Of a DNA stretch of 64,000 nucleotides, positions 9,537 to 17,800 are shown in pieces. The notes beneath the pieces are model-generated. The model did not search any database and was not told the origin of the DNA. It worked only from the letters and a program-made list of their open reading frames with translations. Every line of letters starts with the position of its first letter. Within the stretch, counting starts at the first letter, position 1. Both the position numbers and the translations under genes were made by a program. Source of the DNA: Sphingobacterium thalpophilum. Its GTDB lineage: Bacteria > Bacteroidota > Bacteroidia > Sphingobacteriales > Sphingobacteriaceae. Where the stretch lies: assembly GCF_901482695.1 (NCBI RefSeq), contig NZ_LR590484.1:3348001-3412000 (forward strand), written 5' to 3'.

Positions 9537-9772
9537 TTGGTCATTGATTACTCTCTACCAAATTTACTTAAATTATTTTGGATTAAGTTGCGCTAACTAC
9601 AATAAGCTCTTCTTAGCCTGTTCAGCCGCCATTTTTAAGGGCCACTTAACCATGACATCATGCTATAATTGTTTGCTTACCACCATGATCTTGTTGTCGC
9701 TTAGCTTTAAATTGCAGAAACCTGCCATAAAATTGTGTGCGATACAGTTTGAGTTGTGCCAGGGTCTTATAG
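9537..9772. other. Spacer upstream of the DrmAB operon
   Basis: This 236-bp spacer separates the FRG gene from the operon. It carries a -7 box close to the operon start (listed separately). The rest shows no open frame with coding character and no strong hairpin. Confidence 0.5.
9559..9566 (-). promoter_or_regulatory. -7 promoter element of the DrmAB operon
   Basis: On the minus strand this reads TAAATTTG, a full match to the Bacteroidota -7 consensus TAnnTTTG. It lies 23 nt before the ATG at 9536, giving a short leader. No good TTTG -33 element was found at the usual distance, so the call rests on the -7 box and position. Confidence 0.45.
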
Positions 9773-10483
9773 TTAATGTTTTTCTTCCAAATATTCCCAA
9801 TTTAAATTTAAACTAAGCCCATTAATATCGGGGTAGACACTTCCGCTATTAATCCCGAAGACCGATAGTTTTCGGAGGATCTTTTTCTTTAAGCTGGCAG
9901 GGATTTTGATTTCAGTCAGGTGCTTTTTAGCTTTTTTATTAGTTTCCAACTTAACAAACCTACCGGCAGATCTTGAGTACGCGTGGGCGGTAAACCACCC
10001 ATATTGAGCAACTATTCTTTCATTGTTTAACATTGGTTTTAGGATTTTGGTACTTCTAATTTCAAATGGGGAAGTTTTCTTATCAATATCAACGCGCATG
10101 TTGTTATCACAAGAGAAAATATACAAATAAGCATCATCATGTATATTATTAAGATTTTGACATGCGAACCAAAGAGCGATAAGTGGATTGCTAGTCCAAT
10201 CTAAGAGCCGCGTTTTAAGTCCAAAATGTTGTGCGTAAACTAACCATTCCCAATCTGTTGTAAATTCTTTTTTTATCAGGAGGGAAGATCTACGTTTGAA
10301 ATCACTAAGCATATCACGCTCCAATTCCGTAGTATCCTTAGATGAGTTCTTTCTACATATACTTGGTAGCAATGGATGATTATGGGATTGACCACGGAAT
10401 AAATTGATTTCATATCCTGACATTTCGACAGCATCAAGATGATTTATGAAATCTATAAATGAAGATATTGTTTTTCTATCCAT
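9773..10483 (-). CDS. FRG-domain protein
   Basis: A 236-residue protein with the FRG motif itself at residues 29-31 (NLFRGQSHNHPLLPSICR), followed by YAQHFGLKTRLLDWTSNP and LIALWFACQN, the conserved core of FRG domains (PF08867). The biochemical activity of the domain is not established to my knowledge, but such genes are frequent in defence islands and prophages. It lies between the HTH pair and the DrmAB operon with about 85 bp upstream and 236 bp downstream, so it is probably a separate unit or joined by read-through. It may be an independent abortive-infection effector or an accessory of the DISARM-like system. Confidence 0.85.
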   Translation of the reverse strand: MDRKTISSFIDFINHLDAVEMSGYEINLFRGQSHNHPLLPSICRKNSSKDTTELERDMLSDFKRRSSLLIKKEFTTDWEWLVYAQHFGLKTRLLDWTSNPLIALWFACQNLNNIHDDAYLYIFSCDNNMRVDIDKKTSPFEIRSTKILKPMLNNERIVAQYGWFTAHAYSRSAGRFVKLETNKKAKKHLTEIKIPASLKKKILRKLSVFGINSGSVYPDINGLSLNLNWEYLEEKH

Positions 10484-10567
10484 GTTTGATTAGGTTCTGG
10501 TAATGGTTTATAAATGACTAATTTGTAAATATAATAAATGTACCTGTCTTAAATTTGCGAAACAATT

Positions 10568-11209
10568 TTATTCTCCAAAGACAAACCTCCCATTCCCATT
10601 TTTCTTACTCATCAATTTAGGAGCTCCTTTGGTACCATTACAAGATTTTAATGCATTCGCAAGAAACAACGGACGTATTGTGCTTCCGAGCTTTTTCTCA
10701 CAATCTTTGAGAATATGTAAGGCGTTTTTGGGTTCCCCAAAATATCCTGCGGAGATTTGATTCAATACCCAGTCTTTAACAGCTTGTTCTGAAATTTTGC
10801 TTTGGGATTCAAGCAATAAATTTTTGGGTTCAGCGGTTAACATACCTAAAAGCTCTGTATGACAATCATCGAAAACTTTTTCAGCCTTATAAACCACATT
10901 GCCCGAATGATCATTAACTTTTGAAATCTGAATAGTATAGTTAGCACTAGTTAGATCAGGAACAATAGCCTGAATATCGCAATCAAAAATTTCTCGGAAG
11001 ATATTATTAAATGGTACAGAATAAATTAAGGTATGGGAAAGATCTTCCGCATCACGAACATAAAAGTCTCGTTGCCCCATGAGGAAAGAAAGTTCGAATT
11101 GACTATAACCTTTTTTCTTTCTCAAAAGGAATACATTGAGCATTTTTTCGACCTCTATTCGTGGCATGGCAATAATGTTAATTATTTCATATTTATGATC
11201 AACTAGCAT
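10568..11209 (-). CDS. Two-domain HTH-like protein, paralogue of upstream gene
   Basis: A 213-residue protein. The N-terminal part (LLRKKKGYSQFELSFLMGQRDFYVRDAED) has the spacing of an XRE-type helix-turn-helix, though divergent. The C-terminal 60 residues (SAGYFGEPKNALHILKDCEKK ending in NGNGRFVFGE) look like a winged-helix domain. The gene upstream has the same two-part plan, so the two seem to be distant paralogues forming a regulatory pair. Start: ATG at 11209 is used here, but an internal ATG at 11167 (MPRIEVEKML) fits the HTH better. Likely role is transcription control of the island; the target is unknown. Confidence 0.6.
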   Translation of the reverse strand: MLVDHKYEIINIIAMPRIEVEKMLNVFLLRKKKGYSQFELSFLMGQRDFYVRDAEDLSHTLIYSVPFNNIFREIFDCDIQAIVPDLTSANYTIQISKVNDHSGNVVYKAEKVFDDCHTELLGMLTAEPKNLLLESQSKISEQAVKDWVLNQISAGYFGEPKNALHILKDCEKKLGSTIRPLFLANALKSCNGTKGAPKLMSKKNGNGRFVFGE

Positions 11210-11239
11210 AAAATGGCCATTTCTTTGACCACAAAGATA

Positions 11240-11815
11240 CTAAACCTTTTTTTGCTTATTGATAAGGATGTACGTGTTTACGTCGCCTTTAAGCACTACC
11301 TTGAGTCTTTTGTTTCTACCTTTCACGGCGTTTTCCAGAGGCTGTGTGAAATCTTGCAGCACCCAATTCCTGTTCTGAACTTTGTTGGATTCTTCGACAA
11401 TTTCTTTTAATGTACGAGGAGATTTAAAGAAGTCTGTAGATTCTATCATTGCATTTAAAGTAACAGTCGGACCAGATCCTAGCGGAATCGGATCGACCTT
11501 TTTAACTACTTTTTCGTTGCTGAGTACATCCGAAGGATATAGATCATAAATTGTATAATGGGTTTTTCCTTCAAATTCTAGTTCTAACGCAGGATTTTCT
11601 GTAATTAATTTGTTTATATAAAGTACTATTTCCGACAAGACTTCATCGCTGTAGCTTCCCTCATTTTGCTCATTCTCCATTGTTCCAATATAATTAGCAC
11701 TCTTTCCAATACCTTTGGAGAGCTGGCTAGCAGACAAATTGAAATGTATTCTTATACGCCTAACAGCATTAATGTTGTAAAGTTGAATGGGAGAGATGAA
11801 AACTAATTTTGCCAT
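11240..11815 (-). CDS. XRE-family HTH regulator
   Basis: About 191 residues from the ATG at 11815; an in-frame TTG at 11830 would add five residues but the ATG is preferred. The N-terminus has a clear XRE helix-turn-helix (RRIRIHFNLSASQLSKGIGK, then SANYIGTMENE). The C-terminal region (DFFKSPRTLKEIVEESNK and NRNWVLQDFTQPLENAVKG) resembles the second domain of the following gene. A 17-bp perfect inverted repeat abuts the start codon, consistent with autorepression. It is the most upstream gene of the island and probably regulates it. The gap to the next gene is 30 nt, indicating an operon. Confidence 0.72.
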   Translation of the reverse strand: MAKLVFISPIQLYNINAVRRIRIHFNLSASQLSKGIGKSANYIGTMENEQNEGSYSDEVLSEIVLYINKLITENPALELEFEGKTHYTIYDLYPSDVLSNEKVVKKVDPIPLGSGPTVTLNAMIESTDFFKSPRTLKEIVEESNKVQNRNWVLQDFTQPLENAVKGRNKRLKVVLKGDVNTYILINKQKKV

Positions 11816-11831
11816 TTGCCAATTTGGCAAA
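11815..11831. promoter_or_regulatory. Candidate operator, 8-bp arms
   Basis: TTTGCCAA, one T, then TTGGCAAA: a perfect inverted repeat with 8-bp arms and a 1-nt centre. It touches the ATG of the XRE gene, where a bound dimer would block transcription or translation initiation. It is the best candidate operator for that regulator. Confidence 0.5.
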
Positions 11832-11862
11832 GAAAATTATGTATCATATTTATATGTAAAAA

Positions 11863-11894
11863 TTTGATTTTATGATGCGTCTTTATTATCTTTG
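11863..11894 (+). promoter_or_regulatory. Bacteroidota promoter reading away from the defence island
   Basis: TTTG at 11863-11866 and TATCTTTG at 11887-11894, separated by 20 nt, match the -33 and -7 consensus of the housekeeping sigma factor in Bacteroidota. Transcription would start near 11900 and run rightward. No coding region follows for 530 nt; instead there is the structured region at 11946-12145. Confidence 0.6.
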
Positions 11895-11899
11895 TTTTA

Positions 11900-12147
11900 G
11901 TAAGAAATTAGATTAAATCATCTATAGTTTAGGTGTTTAAATTAAGAGTCTTGTGCCTGTATTCTGACGCCACACCACAAGACAGCAGATTTTAACACCC
12001 ATGTCTATACTTTTATGCTATATTTGTGCATTAAGATAGATGTGGGTACTGCTGTAAATCCGTGGTGTGTAAGGCGTCAGAAACTTTATTTCAGGTACGG
12101 TATGCAGTCCCACATTTATCATTTGCCTGCGAACCGCCAAGACTCGT
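11900..12147 (+). ncRNA. Candidate structured non-coding RNA
   Basis: No recognised family. Complementary segments define a closed structure. P1 pairs 11946-11953 (GAGTCTTG) with 12138-12145 (CAAGACTC). P2 is a long hairpin: 11962-11971 (TTCTGACGCC) with 12073-12082, 11972-11978 (ACACCAC) with 12062-12068, 11983-11988 (CAGCAG) with 12049-12054, 11997-12008 with 12036-12047 (12 pairs including two G-U), and 12015-12018 with 12028-12031. P3 pairs 12098-12101 and 12104-12107 with 12133-12136 and 12127-12130. Together they form a three-way junction. A good promoter begins it. It is not a tRNA, tmRNA, RNase P or SRP RNA by any signature I know; a divergent 6S RNA cannot be excluded. Pairing was found by eye, without energy calculation. 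Confidence 0.5.
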
Positions 12148-12241
12148 TACCAATAAACGAGTTATGAACAAAAAGCAAAGATCAAAGAACATCATCACGG
12201 CCCCCGAGTAGCTCGGCTGGTTTGGCCAAATTAGATTTGGC
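12142..12241 (+). other. Three small hairpins downstream of the candidate RNA
   Basis: 12142-12148 (ACTCGTT) pairs with 12156-12162; 12204-12208 (CCGAG) pairs with 12212-12216; 12225-12231 (GCCAAAT) pairs with 12235-12241 (ATTTGGC). The last two both have the 3-nt loop TAG. The third is followed by a pyrimidine-rich run (TTCTCTT) and could end the RNA. The first overlaps the 3' strand of P1, so the two cannot form together. Confidence 0.35.
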
Positions 12242-12431
12242 TTCTCTTGCCATGGAACGCGTAACGCCAATATTATTCACCTGTGTGACCCCTCAATCAA
12301 ACGCGATCTGGCTCCAAGAATGAATTAATTATTACAAATGTGAACTAAGTAACATCGGCTCCCAATAAAAGCTGATTTCAATCGGAGGGGGGATGCTATG
12401 TACTTTCGGTTACGGATTTACTTACTGAAAA
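12242..12431. other. Spacer without recognised gene
   Basis: No frame with coding character. TACTTTCG about 20 nt before the next ATG is a one-mismatch version of the -7 box and might drive the following gene. Nothing else stands out. Confidence 0.4.
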
Positions 12432-12806
12432 ATGAACAGGATTTTAGCGTTTCAATTTGCTTTTGATTGGATGATTTATGATGTCCATAAGGTCGATTAT
12501 GATCCTATAAAGGAGATTGAGGCATTCTGGAATCAATATGCGCTAGACGCTGTTTCTGCTAATATACTCCAGCTCTTGAGCACATATCTTGATACTGGCG
12601 CAGGAAAAAATAGGCTCCTGAAGGATGAGGAAATGCAGGAATTTGCAATCGCATTGTACCGCGTCTTGATCGCTTATTGTATCACCTATCATCACAATAT
12701 AGACCTCCGTAAAATGCAGCTGACAGCAGAAGCAAAAGAGCACATTGAAAAAGAGATAGAAGTGAGCAAAAAGGTCGCTGAGTTTTTCGGTCGGTTATCG
12801 AAGTAA
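12432..12806 (+). CDS. Small protein of unknown function
   Basis: A 124-residue, largely helical soluble protein (begins MNRILAFQFAFDWMIYDVHK). No signal peptide, membrane segment or known motif. It contains a hydrophobic helix IALYRVLIAYCITY near residues 75-90 and a charged C-terminal helix. It precedes the TlpA-SusC-SusD unit by the long repeat-rich leader, so a shared transcript is possible. Base composition is closer to the genes on its right than to the defence island. Confidence 0.6.
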   Translation: MNRILAFQFAFDWMIYDVHKVDYDPIKEIEAFWNQYALDAVSANILQLLSTYLDTGAGKNRLLKDEEMQEFAIALYRVLIAYCITYHHNIDLRKMQLTAEAKEHIEKEIEVSKKVAEFFGRLSK

Positions 12807-12892
12807 CCACTAACAAACTAAATTATGAATACGCTAAAATTTCTAGCCTTTTTAAGGGGCTATATAACCTGTATATTTCAAGCACTCGTTAA

Positions 12893-12914
12893 GCACAGAT
12901 ATAGCACAGATATA
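12893..12914. repeat. Two perfect 11-bp tandem copies
   Basis: GCACAGATATA occurs twice in a row (12893-12903 and 12904-12914) with no mismatch. Confidence 0.8.
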
Positions 12915-12921
12915 GTACTAT

Positions 12922-12940
12922 TTACGCAACTGTTGCGTAA
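12922..12940. repeat. Inverted repeat, 8-bp arms
   Basis: TTACGCAA, CTG, TTGCGTAA: perfect 8-bp arms around a 3-nt centre. It could be an operator or a leader hairpin. Confidence 0.6.
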
Positions 12941-12961
12941 GCAGATTTACAAAGGAAAAAC

Positions 12962-12994
12962 GTACTTCAAAAGTACTTGTTTGGTGCTTCGAAA
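12962..12994. repeat. Three 11-bp tandem units, GTACTT type
   Basis: GTACTTCAAAA, GTACTTGTTTG and GTGCTTCGAAA follow each other at 11-bp steps; a partial fourth unit begins GTGC at 12995. Confidence 0.7.
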
Positions 12995-13028
12995 GTGCAG
13001 GAATAAGAGAGGCTCTTCTGCCTTTCTT

Positions 13029-13173
13029 CTGACCAACTTCGCCCTAAGTTCTGCCCTTGTTCGGGCGGGCCATCGGTCCTGCATGCATGTTTCATCGGGA
13101 TTTCTTCGGGTGGACCCGATGAAATCCCGATGCCGTCCCGATGAAAACCCGATGAACGGTCGAAGTTGGTCAG
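13029..13173. repeat. Nested inverted repeats in the operon leader
   Basis: The outer arms 13029-13041 (CTGACCAACTTCG) and 13161-13173 (CGAAGTTGGTCAG) are perfectly complementary over 13 bp. Inside, 13094-13111 (ATCGGGATTTCTTCGGGT) pairs with 13114-13131 with one mismatch in 18. A transcript of this region could form a large stem-loop; the DNA could form a cruciform. Confidence 0.65.
13115..13158. repeat. Four 11-bp tandem units, CCCGATG type
   Basis: CCCGATGAAAT, CCCGATGCCGT, CCCGATGAAAA and CCCGATGAACG run head to tail at 11-bp steps. Two more 11-bp units (CGAAGTTGGTC, AGGAGTTGGTC) follow at 13161-13182. Confidence 0.8.
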
Positions 13174-13205
13174 GAGTTGGTCGGTACTTAAGTATACCAT
13201 TAAGC

Positions 13206-13293
13206 TACCGGGAGTGTACGGAAAAGGTACTAAAAAGGTACCGAAGAGCTACCAAAAAGCTACTGGAGATATACCAAAGATGTACTAAACAGC
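13206..13293. repeat. Eight degenerate 11-bp tandem units, TAC type
   Basis: Eight consecutive 11-bp units each start with TAC, mostly TACYRRARAGS (for example TACCGAAGAGC, TACCAAAAAGC, TACTAAACAGC). A ninth TAC starts in register at 13294. Confidence 0.8.
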
Positions 13294-13445
13294 TACATGC
13301 TTTCGGTAGCTCTATAGTGAAGCTTGGGTATAAGCTGCGTAGAGGATCCGAATCTTCTTTACGAGTAGTGTGTGGCCGATCGGTTAGGAGAACTGATGCG
13401 TATCGTTTGAATTTTGGTGATTTACAGGCGTCCTGTGCGGTCTTG

Positions 13446-14864
13446 ATGGGCAAGGACGAGTCTTTGGTCGCTCGAAAAAAATCAAACGTTCTAAACGCTT
13501 TAAAATGCGTCGGGCAATTTGGTGGCTATAGAAAGGCTTTTCGCATGTCGTTGGCATGTGTGTTTTTAGTTTCTATGTTTAGTTTATCGGCTCAGACGCC
13601 CCGCAAGGATAGCGGGGCGGATGGGCTATCTGATCTAGTTGCGCTAAAGCCGGGGGACAAGATTCCCGATGCGGTATGGAATCAGCCGCTCGAGCTGAAC
13701 TATTTCAATGGCAAAAAGAAAACAATTAAGTTCGCTGATCTGAAAGGAAAGCTTATCCTGCTGGATTTTTGGTCGACAGGTTGCCCGAGCTGTATCGAGA
13801 ATATTCCTCATATGGAAGACATACAAAAACGATACCCGAAAGGTTTATCCGTGTTACTGGTTAACAGCAAAAGAAACAAGGATACGCCGAGTCGCATTAA
13901 GCTGGTACTGGATCGCTACAAGGAAAAGTACAATTTCGAAATTAAGTTGATGACGATATTGGAGGATACAATGCTGACTAATCTCTTTCCACATAACACG
14001 ATACCCAATATCGCTTGGATCAATCAAGATGGAGTTTTTCTGGGAAATACCCTGCCAGATGAAGTGGGGCTCCGTAATATCGAGACTATTCTCGAAAATA
14101 AAACGGCCGATCTGCAATTGAGAAGTGAATTTCTCAATAAAGACAAGGTCATGGATACGCCTCCAATTTTTGACACCGCCGGTGTCAAGTTTCTGTCGGC
14201 TATAACAGGTTATTTGCCAGATTATCTTCCGACTTATCCCAATGTCATCCATAAAAATGGTAATTCCAGTTATCAGATGCTAAATGCAGCCTTCAATTTT
14301 ATGTTGGTGACTGCTTTTAAAGATGAACTCAGGGGCTTTGAAAACACCGACTATGTTTTTGAAAACGGGCAGAAAGATAAGATACAAAAAATGTTATTCG
14401 GTGGATCGCGGCGCGAATATCAATATTGCTATCAGCTCTTTGTGGACGATACCATCTCATCTAGTAAGGCAAATCGATATTTTCAACAAGCGTTTAAGGA
14501 TTATTTTCGTTTGAATGTAGAAAGAAAACGTGGACGGATTTCATTTTATTCAGTCGGCATCCTGGATAATATTTCAAGTCTAAAATCCAAAGGTGGGATA
14601 CCGCAAGTCAACATAAATCCGGAGGACGGGCCAATTTACTTTCAAAATTACCCCTTGATAAACTTGTTAAGGTTATTGCATCTGTATGTTGATCTGCCTG
14701 TAACCTTCGGCCCGCCCCAGTTGTTACGGATTGATCTCAGGATGCCAGAGGGATTTATATACATGTCTACAGCGGAAAAGCTGACCTTTTTGGAGACAAA
14801 GGGTATCATGCTTACCCTGCATGATCAAGAAAAAGAATATCCTTACATCAGCCGTATTTATTAA
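13446..14864 (+). CDS. TlpA-like thioredoxin-fold protein
   Basis: About 472 residues from ATG 13446; ATG 13545 is an alternative that leaves a signal sequence without a basic N-region. A hydrophobic segment MSLACVFLVSMFSLSAQ ends at a likely signal cleavage site. The thioredoxin-type domain follows (GKLILLDFWSTGCPSCIENIPHM) with a CPSC active site, then NTIPNIAWINQDG with the cis-Pro region. The C-terminal 270 residues match no domain I know. It would act in the periplasm as a disulfide reductase or thiol protein. It lies 18 nt before a SusC gene and is followed by SusD, an operon type common in Sphingobacteriaceae. The frame is open another 207 codons upstream, but that part is repeat leader. 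Confidence 0.78.
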   Translation: MGKDESLVARKKSNVLNALKCVGQFGGYRKAFRMSLACVFLVSMFSLSAQTPRKDSGADGLSDLVALKPGDKIPDAVWNQPLELNYFNGKKKTIKFADLKGKLILLDFWSTGCPSCIENIPHMEDIQKRYPKGLSVLLVNSKRNKDTPSRIKLVLDRYKEKYNFEIKLMTILEDTMLTNLFPHNTIPNIAWINQDGVFLGNTLPDEVGLRNIETILENKTADLQLRSEFLNKDKVMDTPPIFDTAGVKFLSAITGYLPDYLPTYPNVIHKNGNSSYQMLNAAFNFMLVTAFKDELRGFENTDYVFENGQKDKIQKMLFGGSRREYQYCYQLFVDDTISSSKANRYFQQAFKDYFRLNVERKRGRISFYSVGILDNISSLKSKGGIPQVNINPEDGPIYFQNYPLINLLRLLHLYVDLPVTFGPPQLLRIDLRMPEGFIYMSTAEKLTFLETKGIMLTLHDQEKEYPYISRIY

Positions 14865-14882
14865 TTCGAAAGGCTTATTATT

Positions 14883-17800
14883 ATGAAAATATACTGTTTA
14901 GTAGTCATTCTACTATGTTGCAATTTTTTTAGCCATGCCCAGCAGGATAATTTGCTGATCTCTGGTCAGATTTATTCCAACGAGAGCAAACTGCCACTAG
15001 TTGGGGTAACTGTCCGGCTGATGGGGAAGAGCACGTTGACCCGTAGTACCTCGGACGGGAGATTTACAATAAAGGTACCGACTTTGAAAGATTCGCTAAT
15101 ATTCTCCTCCATAGGCTTTATCGATAAGAAGGTAGCGGTGGCTTTCTTCGCTCGCGGGGGCTCGCTATTTTTGGATAAACGGGTAAACTATCTCGAAGAG
15201 GCGCTGGTCAGTACGGGGTATCAAACTGTAAAAGCAAGTGATGTTACGGGAGCTGTAGATGTGATTTCCAGCGGGCTGCTCAATCAGCAGACGGGTTTAA
15301 ATGTACTGCAGCGTCTGAATAATGTAACAGCAGGACTTCGGTTTGACAACCAGCCTATCAATAATCCCGATCTACAAAAACTCAATTTTTCAGTTCGCGG
15401 TCTCAGTACAATAAATGGGAATTTAGATCCCTTGGTGGTGCTGGATGGTTTTATTTACGAAGGGGCGATCGAAAATATTGATCCCAATAATATTGAATCG
15501 ATTTCCATTCTTAAAGATGCGGCTGCAAGTGCTATTTGGGGTGCAAGGGCGGGTAATGGGGTAATCGTGATGACTTCCAAAAAAGGAGCGCTTAAGTCGG
15601 CTCAAAGAGCTAAGATATCCTTTAGCAATACCTCAATTATTCAGCAGAAACCCAACTTAAAGCAAATCTATCAGCTGTCTTCCCGAGATTTTATCAATGT
15701 AGAGCGAATGCTGTTCAACGGCGGTTACTATGATACGTTTTTGCAGTATTTGCCTTATTATGCGATGACTCCGGTCATTAATCTGCTAAACGATAGAAAG
15801 AAGGGGCTGATCACGGCGCTGGATTCAGCCAAAATGATAGACTGGCTTGCTAATCAGGATGGTCGTCGAAATTTTACGGATAACTTCTACACGACAGCAT
15901 TTTCCAATCAGCTATCCTTGCATATTAATGGAGGGAGTAAATCATACGCTTACGGGTTGGGTGTAGGCTATACGACGGATAGGACAAGTCTGGACGCAAA
16001 GTCACGAAAATTAAATCTACTTCTATCCAATAGTTATAGACCTTTCGAAAAATTACGATTGGATATTATGATAAATTTTACACAACAGCGTAACCGCTCT
16101 GGAAAACCAGACTATTCAACTTTCAAGACAGTTGGTAAATCATATCCCTATCTTTATTTTAGAGATGAAGTGGGAAATGAGGTTCCCTTTGAGGCTATGT
16201 ACAGCAATGCTTACCTTGAACAGCATTATTCGAATGGCTACTTGGATTGGGGATACTATCCCTTACAGGACTATAAATACGACCGGAAAACAAACCATCT
16301 CAATGAGTTATTTGCAACGACCAATTTGAGCTATCAGCTGCTTGATTTTTTGAGTGCCAGTGTTGGTTTGCAATGGCAAAACCAACGTACTGAAAATGAG
16401 AATCTGCATGAAAAGGATAGTTACTTTACGCGTTTAAAAATCAACCAGTTTATGACTATTGATCCAATGACGGGTCGGCAGAAGTATAATGTGCCTATGG
16501 GTGCCATACGAGCGGTAGACCAGCAACAGGGCAGATCATACACGGCGAGGGCGCAAGTGGATTTTAACAAAACCTTTGGACAGCACCATATTCAAGGTAT
16601 AGTGGGGGCGGAGGTCAGAGAAAACCAGCTGGCAGGCAGTTCAAATACGGCTTATGGTTATAATGGGGTGCCGCTCACGTCGGTGCCAGTGGATTACCTT
16701 ACTGCATTTGCCACGGCTCCAGACAATCTGTATCTAAATATTGTAGGTGCGCCTATGTTTACCAAAACGACGAATCGTTTTGTTTCGGTATATAGTAATT
16801 GGAGTGATCTATATCGTAATAAATATGGTTTATCTGCTAGTTTCAGAAAGGATGGCGCCAATATCTTCGGGGCGACCACTAACGATAGATGGTCGCCTCT
16901 ATGGTCTGTGGGAGCCTCCTGGCAAGTGGACCGCGAAGCGTTTTTTAAAGTGAGGTGGGTAGATCAGTTCAAGTTTAGAGCTACGTATGGCTATAGTGGC
17001 AATGTTGATCTCCGAAAGACTCCCGAACCTATTGCCGGGAGCGGGACAGACCCTTACACTTTATATCCGATGTTAGGAATTTCAAACTTGAATGATCCAT
17101 CGCTGCGCTGGGAGAAAGTGGGGATGTTAAACTTTGGTGTTGATTTTTCAGTATTAAAAGGACGGCTATCGGGGACAATCGACCACTATCGAAAATACGG
17201 TAAGGACCTCTATGGAGAGACAGCATACGATTACACGACATGGGGCAATAGTGGGACAATCGTAAAGAATGTGGCCGAAATGCATGGCAGGGGCTGGGAC
17301 TTCAAATTGAATTCAATAAACACTGTCGGCTCGTTGAAATGGAGCAGTAATCTATTGTTGGGCCTCAACAAAAATAAAACGACAGCCTACTACAGCAATT
17401 TAAATGAGGGGTTGGTGTACTTTTTAGCCAATGGTAATCGGATCAATCCCGTGGTTGGTCTCCCTCTCAATGCGCTCGCGGCGTATACATGGATGGGCCT
17501 CAATAATCAGGGTATGCCACAAGGATTGTTGGACGGTCAGGCAAGTTCAGATTATACAGCGATATTCCGCTCGGCATCAATGAACCCTGAAGGCAATGAG
17601 ACTATAACTTACATTGGAGCTGCTAAGCCAACGCATTTTGGTAACCTGATCAATACTTTATCGTACCGCGATTTTGATCTTTCTTTCAACTTGAGTTACA
17701 AGGGCGGCTATTACTTCAATAAACCTACCACCAGTTATTATACCCTCTTTCAGTCTGGGATTGCCTATCCGGATTTTGAACAGCGTTGGCAAAAACCTGG

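Larger units (their letters stand above)
12807..13445. repeat. Repeat-rich leader with 11-bp periodicity
   Basis: The plus frame is free of stops from 12825 but the encoded sequence (rich in Arg, Ser, Cys) does not look like protein and is not counted as part of the TlpA gene. The stretch holds several tandem arrays whose units are all exactly 11 bp long but differ in sequence, plus nested inverted repeats; each is listed separately. It presumably forms the 5' leader of the TlpA-SusC-SusD operon. Confidence 0.6.

Noticed and set aside
10550..10557. Plus-strand TAAATTTG promoter
   Set aside because: A -7 match with no proper -33 spacing, pointing into the antisense of the HTH gene; likely chance.
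11946..12145. Retron msr-msd
   Set aside because: The closing inverted repeats and long hairpin are suggestive, but there is no reverse transcriptase gene within the window and the hairpin order does not fit.
12204..12241. tRNA-like stretch (GAGTAGCTCGGCTGGTT)
   Set aside because: It resembles a D-arm, but no acceptor pairing, anticodon arm or T-loop sequence follows; it is better explained as two small hairpins.
13115..13293. CRISPR array
   Set aside because: The repeats are contiguous 11-bp units without spacers and no cas genes are present.
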